A stretch of 15,454 nt of DNA from DASQQQ01 sp036390995 (lineage in GTDB: Bacteria > Actinomycetota > UBA4738 > HRBIN12). The stretch lies in assembly GCA_036390995.1 (NCBI GenBank), contig DASWAT010000132.1:1-15454 (forward strand), given 5' to 3'. Shown one piece after another: positions 10,028 through 15,454 of this stretch. How positions within the stretch are numbered: the stretch's first letter is position 1; every line of letters begins with the position of its first letter. The translations under genes and the position numbers were made by a program. Under the pieces are notes generated by a model, which did not search any database, was not told the origin of the DNA, and saw only the letters and a list, made by a program, of their open reading frames with translations.

Positions 10028-10917
10028 AGTCGGAGCGCCTCCGCGAGCGACCGCAGGGCCGCGACGGCCTCGGCTCCCAGCCTGGGCCCCACCAGGGCCG
10101 TCGAGGCAAGGTCGACCAGCTCGTCCACGAGGTCCGACGTCGCGCCCGGACCCGAGCCCTCGCCGCGGTCGAGGACGTCATCACGAAGCTGGAACGCCTC
10201 GCCGAGCGGACGAGCGTAGGCGGACAGGGCCGCGAGCACCTCCGGCGACGCACCGGCCAGGATCGCACCGACGTGCAGTGGCCCTTCGACCGTGTACGCG
10301 CCGGTTTTCAGCGCGGCCACGTGGAGCGCCGCCGCTTCGTCGTGGGCCGCCCCCGAGACGTCGAGGAACTGGCCGGCGGCGACCTCGATCCGCATCCTGG
10401 CGTACCGACGGAGCGCCGCTAGGACTCGGTCCTGTGGGAAGCCGCAGTCGAGCAGCAGCTCGTCGGCCAGCACCGCCGCCAGATCGCCGATCAGGATCGC
10501 CCCCGATCGCCCGAACCGCTGCGCCTCCCGCGAGGGCCGCCCGGAACCGTGCTCTCGCTCCTCGGCCAGCCGGACGTGCACCGCCGGAACCCCCCGGCGC
10601 GTGTCGCTCTCGTCCATCAGGTCGTCGTGGATAAGGGCGAACGTGTGGAACAGCTCGAGCGCCGCCGCGGCCCGGTCGATCGGCTCTCCATCCGCGCCGC
10701 CCGCCGCCCGGTAGCCCCAGTAGCAGAACGCCGGGCGGATCCGCTTGCCCCCCGCCCGGACGAGCCGTCGGATCTCGTCCACGAGGAGCGCCGAGCCCGG
10801 ATCCATGGCCGCCATCTCGTTCCGTCGCGCCGACAGGAAGGCCTCCAGGACGGGTTCGACCCGCTCCTTGACGCCCTCGAGGGCGGGAGGGGCGGAGAGT
10901 GAGGGTTCGGGGTACAT
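10024..10917 (-). CDS. Polyprenyl diphosphate synthase (short form)
   Basis: This trans-isoprenyl diphosphate synthase, 297 residues, elongates allylic diphosphates with isopentenyl diphosphate. Its likely product feeds menaquinone tails or provides the prenyl donor for heme O. Seen: GGKRIRP (56-62), first Asp-rich motif DDLMD (98-102) followed by RR (107-108), GDLAAVLADELL (144-155), KTGAYTVEGPLH (204-215) and second Asp-rich motif DDVLD (246-250). After DDVLD only 47 residues remain, where homologues usually have about 100. The GK-x-x-xDL-xx-GK-xT segment that follows the second motif is missing or reduced to GATSDL. Family length is about 320-360. I saw no frameshift that would restore the segment in another frame. 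Function is therefore likely, but full activity is uncertain. The ATG start has no Shine-Dalgarno. Confidence 0.85.
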   Translation of the reverse strand: MYPEPSLSAPPALEGVKERVEPVLEAFLSARRNEMAAMDPGSALLVDEIRRLVRAGGKRIRPAFCYWGYRAAGGADGEPIDRAAAALELFHTFALIHDDLMDESDTRRGVPAVHVRLAEEREHGSGRPSREAQRFGRSGAILIGDLAAVLADELLLDCGFPQDRVLAALRRYARMRIEVAAGQFLDVSGAAHDEAAALHVAALKTGAYTVEGPLHVGAILAGASPEVLAALSAYARPLGEAFQLRDDVLDRGEGSGPGATSDLVDELVDLASTALVGPRLGAEAVAALRSLAEALRL

Positions 10918-10924
10918 CGGAGGA

Positions 10925-10930
10925 AGTATG
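10925..10930 (-). promoter_or_regulatory. Possible -10 element for a leaderless prenyl-synthase transcript
   Basis: CATACT on the minus strand lies seven bases before ATG 10917, and no Shine-Dalgarno precedes that ATG. A start at or next to the A of the ATG would give a leaderless mRNA, which is common in actinobacteria. No convincing -35 is seen. Confidence 0.3.
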
Positions 10931-10958
10931 GCAAGTCGCTCCCTCTTCGGGCGCCCGC

Positions 10959-10964
10959 TATAGT
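10959..10964 (+). promoter_or_regulatory. Probable -10 element for the ctaA-ctaB fusion gene
   Basis: TATAGT matches TATAAT at five of six positions and is the most AT-rich hexamer of the 80-bp divergent region. A start near 10971 would leave a leader of about 27 bases containing a GGCCCG-C-CGGGCC inverted repeat (10972-10984). There is no recognisable -35 and no clear Shine-Dalgarno before ATG 10998. Confidence 0.4.
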
Positions 10965-10997
10965 GGTCGCCGGCCCGCCGGGCCCGGTCGCGCCCTG

Positions 10998-12794
10998 ATG
11001 AACCGTTTCCGAAAGCTCGCGCTCTCGAGCACCGTCGCCACGACGGTGCTGATCGGATGGGGCGGCTTGGTGCGTGCCACCAACTCGGGCGACGGGTGCC
11101 CCGACTGGCCCCGGTGCTTCGGGAAGTGGATCCCTCCGTTCGAGTACCACGCGCTCATCGAGTACACGCACCGCTCCCTCGCGCTCATCGCGACAGTGCT
11201 CATCGCGCTGCAGGCTGTGGCGGCCTTCCGACGACACCGGAACGAGCCCGCGGTGTTCTGGGCCTCGGTCCTGGTGGTGCCGCTGTTCTTCTTCCAGGCG
11301 GCGCTCGGCGGCGTCGTGGTGAAGACCGACCTGAACCCCTCGTGGGTCACCGTGCACTTCGCGGTGGCCATGCTGGTCCTGGCCGACCTGGTGTTCGCGT
11401 TCGTGGCGTCGCTGACGCCGGGCGGCGTCCGCACCGGCAACCGGTCGTTCGCCCGGCTCGCGCTGTGGACCGCCGTGGCCACGTACGCGCTGTTGCTGGT
11501 GGGGACGTACGTTCGGGCTGAGGACGCCGGCGTGGTCTTCCAGGACTGGCCGCTCATGGACGGCAGGCTCGTGCCCACGCTGGGCGGTGCGGCGAGCGTG
11601 ATGTTCGCGCACCGGATCCTGGCCGCTCTGGTGACGCTCCTCGTGCTTTGGGTGGCCATCCGGGTCCGGACCGTGCCGGGACGGCCGCGACCCCTGGTGG
11701 CGCTCGGGACGGCCCTCGTGGTGCTGTTCGCGGCCCAGGTCATGGTGGGCGCGGCGAACGTGTGGACCGGCCTCGAGACCTGGGCCAGGGCTACGCACGT
11801 CATGCTCTCCGCGCTGATCTGGGCCGTCGCGGTGGCCCTTGCCGCATGGGCGTGGCTCGTTCCGGCTCGGGCCATGTCCGAGGAGGCGTCGCCGGCTCAG
11901 GCAACGTCCGAGGGTCGCTCGCTCCGCGAGACCACGATGGCCTACGTCGGCCTCACGAAGCCGCGGATCATCGAGCTCTTGCTGATCACCACGGTTCCGG
12001 CCATGGTCCTGGCCGATCGGGGGATGCCCTCGATCTGGCTCGTCGTGGCCACCCTCATCGGCGGGACGCTCGCCGCAGGGTCCGCGAACGTCATCAACTG
12101 CTACCTCGACCGCGACATCGACGAGGTCATGCGGCGAACCCGGCGGCGCCCCCTGCCGGCCCGCGACGTCTCGCCCGAGAACGCGCTGCGGTTCGGCTAC
12201 GTCCTGGGCGCGGTGTCGTTCCTCTTCCTGTCGATCACCGTGAACGTGCTGGCCGCGACGCTCGCGCTCTCAGCGATCGCGTTCTACGTCTTCGTGTACA
12301 CGATGTGGCTGAAACGATCCAGCGTGCAGAACATCGTGATCGGCGGCGCGGCCGGGGCGGTGCCGGCCCTCGTCGGATGGGCGGCCGTGACGGGCTCGGT
12401 GGGGGTACCGGCCTGGGTCCTGTTCGCGATCGTGTTCGTGTGGACGCCGCCGCACTTCTGGGCCCTGTCCATGCAGTACCAGCGGGACTACGCGGCGGCG
12501 GGGATCCCGATGCTGCCGGTGGTCCGAGGCGAGGAGGAGACCCGCCGGCAGATCCTCCTGTACACGCTGGTGCTGGTGGCGACGAGCCTGCTGCTGTACC
12601 CGCTCGGTCGCATGGGGCCCGTCTACCTGGCCGCCTCGGTGGTGCTCGGCGGGATGTTCGTGCACCGGGCGATGCGCCTTTGGCGCGAGCGGAACCGGGC
12701 CCTGGCGCTCTCGCTCTACCGCTTCTCGATCCTGTATCTCGCGCTCCTGTTCGCGGCGGTGGCGGTCGACGCCGCACTCCCCCTCGGCCGCTGA
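10998..12794 (+). CDS. Fused heme A synthase (CtaA/COX15) - heme O synthase (CtaB, protoheme IX farnesyltransferase)
   Basis: One uninterrupted frame of 598 residues carries two enzymes. Residues 1 to about 290 are CtaA-like: an eight-helix membrane protein with GGLVRATNSGDGCPDWPRC (22-40), including a C34/C40 pair, the conserved E55 and H58 of EYTHR, and further probable heme-ligand histidines in VTVHF, FAHR and ATHVM. From M314, residues 314-598 are a full-length UbiA-type CtaB, with NCYLDRDID as the first Asp-rich motif and DYAAAGIPMLPVV near the second active-site loop. CtaB adds the farnesyl group to heme B; CtaA oxidises the methyl of heme O to give heme A. A 20-25 residue Ser/Ala/Glu-rich linker joins them. 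The start is ATG 10998; a longer form from 10899 would overlap the divergent gene. The gene lies back to back with the prenyl synthase. Confidence 0.95.
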   Translation: MNRFRKLALSSTVATTVLIGWGGLVRATNSGDGCPDWPRCFGKWIPPFEYHALIEYTHRSLALIATVLIALQAVAAFRRHRNEPAVFWASVLVVPLFFFQAALGGVVVKTDLNPSWVTVHFAVAMLVLADLVFAFVASLTPGGVRTGNRSFARLALWTAVATYALLLVGTYVRAEDAGVVFQDWPLMDGRLVPTLGGAASVMFAHRILAALVTLLVLWVAIRVRTVPGRPRPLVALGTALVVLFAAQVMVGAANVWTGLETWARATHVMLSALIWAVAVALAAWAWLVPARAMSEEASPAQATSEGRSLRETTMAYVGLTKPRIIELLLITTVPAMVLADRGMPSIWLVVATLIGGTLAAGSANVINCYLDRDIDEVMRRTRRRPLPARDVSPENALRFGYVLGAVSFLFLSITVNVLAATLALSAIAFYVFVYTMWLKRSSVQNIVIGGAAGAVPALVGWAAVTGSVGVPAWVLFAIVFVWTPPHFWALSMQYQRDYAAAGIPMLPVVRGEEETRRQILLYTLVLVATSLLLYPLGRMGPVYLAASVVLGGMFVHRAMRLWRERNRALALSLYRFSILYLALLFAAVAVDAALPLGR

Positions 12795-12802
12795 GCCGGG
12801 AC

Positions 12803-13318
12803 CTACCTAGCCTCCAGCCGTCCCAACAGGGCCGAGAGTTCGGAGGCGGTGAGCGCGCCCACCACCCGGTAGCGCATCTGGCCTGAGGCGTCCACGAAGA
12901 TCGTGGACGGCAGCCCGGGAACCCCGAACCGGTAGGCGAGGCTGCCCGAGGGGTCCTCCAGGCTCGGATACGCCACGTCGAACTCCTTCAGGTAAGCGCG
13001 CGCCGCCGCCGAGTCGTCGCGGTAGTTCACGCCGACGAAGACCGGGCCGCTCGAGCCCGCACGGACCTGCTCGGCCGAGAGCACCGGCTGCTCCCGGCGG
13101 CACGGACCGCACCACGTGGCCCAGAAGTTCACCACGACCGCACGTCCGCGGTAGGCGGCCGGGGACAGCGCCGATCCCTGCAGGGTCTCCCCGGAGAGCT
13201 CCGGCATCGCGCCCGAGATCTTCGTCACCGCGGGGCCGCCGGTCCCGGAGCCGTTGCCGCCCGCGCACGCCGACGCCAGGAGCACGGCGATCACAGCCAG
13301 GGGCAGCGCGCGTCTCAT
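12803..13318 (-). CDS. TlpA/ResA-like thioredoxin lipoprotein
   Basis: This 171-residue exported thiol-disulfide protein starts with a signal peptide ending LLASAC, a slightly atypical lipobox that would anchor C18 to lipid on the outside of the membrane. A Gly/Ser-rich spacer follows, then a thioredoxin fold with the active site WCGPC (69-73) and the cis-proline loop GLPSTIFVD (135-143). Relatives reduce apocytochrome c cysteines (ResA) or copper-site cysteines of oxidase subunit II and its Sco chaperone (TlpA). The neighbours (CtaG, a cupredoxin protein, CtaA-CtaB) favour a role in cytochrome oxidase copper-site maturation, an inference from context. It lies 46 bases downstream of the cupredoxin gene and converges on the ctaA-ctaB fusion with only eight bases between the stops. 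No strong Shine-Dalgarno is seen. Confidence 0.9.
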   Translation of the reverse strand: MRRALPLAVIAVLLASACAGGNGSGTGGPAVTKISGAMPELSGETLQGSALSPAAYRGRAVVVNFWATWCGPCRREQPVLSAEQVRAGSSGPVFVGVNYRDDSAAARAYLKEFDVAYPSLEDPSGSLAYRFGVPGLPSTIFVDASGQMRYRVVGALTASELSALLGRLEAR

Positions 13319-13364
13319 GACCCGTCAATGCTGCCACGCGAGCGCCGGAACCACCTGGGCGGCC

Positions 13365-14624
13365 TCAGCCGACGATCACGGTCCCGTTCATCGTGGGATG
13401 GATGTCGCAATGGAAGTAGTACGTCCCCGGTTGCAGCGCAGGGATCTGGTACTGAGTGGTCGCCGGGCCGGTGACGATCTCGCCCCGGAACAAGGGGTTC
13501 TGCAGGTCGCTCTCGCTGGGGAAGATCGCGATGTTGTGCTGGATCCCCGCGTCCTTGTTCTCGAACGTCAGCGTCACGGCCTGGTTCCCCGGCAGATGGA
13601 TCTCGGCCGTGTCGAACGCGATCCCCTCGGCCGCGACGGTCGAGGTCGTGGCGCCCCCGCCTCCAGGGGTTCCGGTGGGCCCCGGGCTGCCGCCTCCCCC
13701 GCCGCCCCCGCTCTCCGCGACCACCACGGTGCCGTTCATGGTCGGGTGGATGTCGCAGTGGAAGTAGTACGTCCCCGGGTCGAGGGCCGGGACGTGGTAG
13801 TCGATCGAGTCGGGGCCGGTGACGATCTCGCCCCGGAACAGGGGGTTCTGCAGGTCGTTCTCGCTCGGGAAGATCGCGATGTTGTGCTGGACACCGGCGT
13901 CCTTGTTCTCGAAATGGATCGTGGAGGGCGTCCCGGCCGTTAGCCGGATCTCGGCCGTGTCGAACTTGAGCCCCTCCGCCGCGACGTTCACCGCCGGCCC
14001 GCCGCCGCCCGGGGCCTCGGCCACCTGGATCTGGCCCTGCATCTGGGGATGGATCGAGCAGTGGAAGTAGTACGTGCCCGCCTGCAGGGCGGGCACCTCG
14101 TACGTCGTCTTCGCGGGACCGGTCACGATGTCGCCCTCGAAGAGCGGATCGCCGCTGAAGTCCTTGTTGTCGTAGATCACGACGTCGTGCTGGATCCCGG
14201 CGTCCTGGTTGTCGAACGCGATGGCGAACGGCTCCCCGGCCGGGGCCGACAGGTTCGTCTGCTGGAACGCGATGCCCTTGGCCACGAGGTTCAACGTCAC
14301 GACCGGCCCGCCGGCGCCACCCCCCTCGCCCGGACCGCCGGGCGCCAGCGCGACCAGTGCGATGCCGCCGGCCAGCATCGCCACTCCTGCGACCGCGCCG
14401 ACCATCGAGGCCAGGTTCGCGGGTTTCACCACGGCCCGGCTAGCCACGATCCCCGCGACCACCATGATGCCGAAGGCCACGACGAGCGCCGTCGCCGTGG
14501 CCGCATCGTGCGTGACCGAGAGCAGGATGCGGGAGAAGCCGAACAGCACGGCCCCGATCAGCACGAGGATGCCCACCGGCATCAGGATCGGCAGGACCAA
14601 CCGGTCGCGAGTGCTCGCCCTCAT
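13365..14624 (-). CDS. Membrane-anchored protein with three tandem type-1 copper cupredoxin domains
   Basis: This 419-residue protein begins with three predicted membrane helices (about 9-35, 44-66, 71-93). After a Gly-rich linker follow three plastocyanin-like domains (about 107-203, 210-302, 328-418), presumably outside the cell. Each has a complete type-1 copper ligand set: H146, C189, H192, M195; H247, C290, H293, M296; and H363, C406, H409, M412, in a QH...YYFHC-x-x-H-x-x-M context. Domains 2 and 3 are nearly identical, including PLFRGEIVTGP and YYFHCDIHPTMNGTV; domain 1 is more divergent. Linkers are Gly/Pro/Ser-rich, with a run of glycines before domain 3. Possible roles are electron transfer to or from the oxidase, or copper storage or delivery; the sequence does not decide. 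ATG 14624 overlaps the ctaG stop as ATGA, so the pair is coupled. Confidence 0.9.
   Translation of the reverse strand: MRASTRDRLVLPILMPVGILVLIGAVLFGFSRILLSVTHDAATATALVVAFGIMVVAGIVASRAVVKPANLASMVGAVAGVAMLAGGIALVALAPGGPGEGGGAGGPVVTLNLVAKGIAFQQTNLSAPAGEPFAIAFDNQDAGIQHDVVIYDNKDFSGDPLFEGDIVTGPAKTTYEVPALQAGTYYFHCSIHPQMQGQIQVAEAPGGGGPAVNVAAEGLKFDTAEIRLTAGTPSTIHFENKDAGVQHNIAIFPSENDLQNPLFRGEIVTGPDSIDYHVPALDPGTYYFHCDIHPTMNGTVVVAESGGGGGGGSPGPTGTPGGGGATTSTVAAEGIAFDTAEIHLPGNQAVTLTFENKDAGIQHNIAIFPSESDLQNPLFRGEIVTGPATTQYQIPALQPGTYYFHCDIHPTMNGTVIVG
13465..13543. repeat. Direct repeat, copy A (in cupredoxin domain 3)
   Basis: These 79 bases match 13813-13891 with three mismatches, two of them synonymous and one changing Ser to Asn. 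Weaker similarity extends on both sides over most of the domain. Copies are 348 bases (116 codons) apart, which is the domain period. Confidence 0.9.
13813..13891. repeat. Direct repeat, copy B (in cupredoxin domain 2)
   Basis: This is the partner of 13465-13543 (76 of 79 bases identical). It lies within the second cupredoxin domain. The near-identity at synonymous positions points to a recent internal duplication or gene conversion. Confidence 0.9.
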
Positions 14625-15454
14625 CGCTTCGTCAGCTCCGTTCGCACCTCACGCTCTACGTGCTGGAGCTGCAGGGCGTCCCACCCGTCGCGTTCCTCCC
14701 GCGCATGCCACCGGAAGAAGATGGCGGTCAAGAACCCCCACAGCACCGCTCCCCCGCCGAGCTTCATGATGAGCCCTGCGACCAGCTGGTCCGAGTGGAC
14801 CGAGATCCCCCAGATCCTGGGGAACGCAGCGTACGCAGGGTAGAGGATGGAGGATCCGAACGTCAGGAACGAGGCCGGGATCGTCGGTGCCAGCGACTGG
14901 AAGAACAGGTACATCATCTGGCCCGGCGGGGAGAGCGGCGGCATCTCCGGAAGGGGCGACATCACCGGCCACCACATGATGAGCGACGCAGCCACCGTCA
15001 ACAGATGGATCGCGAAGTGGGCGAGCTCCGAATCGACCTGTGCGGCAACGATCGCTGGCCAGTGGATGAACAGCAGCACTCCGTTGAAGACGACGAGGGC
15101 CACGATCGGGCGGGTGAGGAACCGGAACACCACCCGGATGGGTGCTGGCGCCAGGAACCTCCGCAGCAGCCACGGTGGCATGCCGGCGATCAGCAACGGG
15201 GGCGCCACCAGCATGTAGAGCAGGTGCTGGATCATGTGGACCGAGAACAGGTAGCCCTCGGCCAGATCGTGGACCGGCCAGTCGGACGCGACCCACAGCG
15301 TCAGCATCCCCAGCGAGAAGAACCAGGTCCGGCGACGCTCCCGCACGTCGTCCGCGGGGATCCGACCTCGATGCCGGCGGACGGCCAGCAGGTACTGGCC
15401 CCAGATGCCCCCGAGGACCAACCAGACGTCCGGGTGCGCATGCCAGGATGGAAG
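14621..15454 (-). CDS. ctaG: CtaG family cytochrome c oxidase assembly membrane protein (partial, 5' end off right edge)
   Basis: This is a caa3-type CtaG polytopic membrane protein, implicated in maturation of the heme-copper oxidase, probably at the copper centre. The frame is open to the right edge, giving 277 residues in the window. The first visible residues include WHAHPDVW, which belong to the family's N-terminal region, so the TTG at 15421 is not the real start. Seen: about six membrane segments, the family stretch HMIQHLLYMLVAPPLLIAG with its histidines, FIHWP, HLLTVAASLIMWWP and a C-terminal charged tail. The stop overlaps the ATG of the triple-cupredoxin gene (ATGA). Oxidase structural genes (ctaC-F) may lie beyond the right edge, but this cannot be seen. 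Confidence 0.9.
   Translation of the reverse strand, partial: LPSWHAHPDVWLVLGGIWGQYLLAVRRHRGRIPADDVRERRRTWFFSLGMLTLWVASDWPVHDLAEGYLFSVHMIQHLLYMLVAPPLLIAGMPPWLLRRFLAPAPIRVVFRFLTRPIVALVVFNGVLLFIHWPAIVAAQVDSELAHFAIHLLTVAASLIMWWPVMSPLPEMPPLSPPGQMMYLFFQSLAPTIPASFLTFGSSILYPAYAAFPRIWGISVHSDQLVAGLIMKLGGGAVLWGFLTAIFFRWHAREERDGWDALQLQHVEREVRTELTKR

Noticed and set aside
10899..10997. N-terminal extension of the ctaA-ctaB fusion by 33 residues
   Set aside because: It would overlap the divergent prenyl-synthase start and both promoters, and CtaA proteins begin close to the MNRFRKLA sequence at 10998.
11870..11939. Separate ctaB gene starting at ATG 11937 or nearby
   Set aside because: There is no stop codon between the two parts and no clear Shine-Dalgarno at good spacing before ATG 11937. 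A single fused product is the simpler reading, though an internal start cannot be excluded.
12795..12802. Terminator between the convergent ctaA-ctaB and tlpA genes
   Set aside because: Only eight bases separate the stops and I see no stable stem with a T run there; any terminator would have to lie inside the genes.
13670..13720. C/G-run low-complexity stretch as a possible regulatory or repeat element
   Set aside because: It is explained by the Gly/Pro/Ser-rich linker between cupredoxin domains 2 and 3.
15419..15421. TTG codon as the start of ctaG
   Set aside because: The frame continues upstream to the window edge with family-like residues (WHAHPDVW), so the gene is cut by the edge and does not begin here.

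Overview
The window is high-GC, gene-dense bacterial DNA that reads as a respiratory-chain locus. The best guess for the source is an Actinomycetota (actinobacterium). The protein sequences of the polyprenyl synthase and of the geranylgeranyl-reductase-type flavoprotein look actinobacterial. A reductase of this type directly upstream of nuoA, and a Rex-type operator in front of the nuo operon, both recall the Streptomyces arrangement. This assignment comes from reading the sequence, not from a phylogeny.

Layout: positions 1-9475 are one long minus-strand operon. Read 5' to 3' on that strand it runs: menaquinone/geranylgeranyl reductase, nuoA, nuoB, nuoC, nuoD, nuoE, nuoF, nuoG, nuoH. nuoH is cut by the left edge, and nuoI-N would be expected beyond it. 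Most junctions are 1-11 nt overlaps, many of the GTGA type. The leader (9476-9595) holds a plausible promoter flanked by two Rex-type palindromes 32 bp apart.

Upstream of that leader and on the same strand lie a split-barrel flavin/F420-type protein and a polyprenyl diphosphate synthase (9596-10917). The synthase is short after its second Asp-rich motif. A divergent 80-bp promoter region separates it from a plus-strand gene (10998-12794) that fuses heme A synthase (CtaA) to heme O synthase (CtaB).

Convergent with the fusion is a second minus-strand group (12803-15454): CtaG (5' end cut by the right edge), a membrane-anchored protein with three tandem type-1 copper cupredoxin domains, and a TlpA/ResA-like thioredoxin lipoprotein.

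Together the genes cover quinone supply and tailoring (prenyl chain synthesis, chain reduction), the quinone-reducing complex I, and maturation of a heme-A, copper-containing terminal oxidase. NADH/NAD+ sensing by Rex would tie complex I and quinone tailoring to redox state. The least ordinary items are the paired Rex sites, the CtaA-CtaB fusion, the triple-cupredoxin membrane protein with a recently duplicated domain, and the shortened prenyl synthase. I found no mobile element, CRISPR array, RNA gene or defence system. No gap between genes exceeds about 120 bp.
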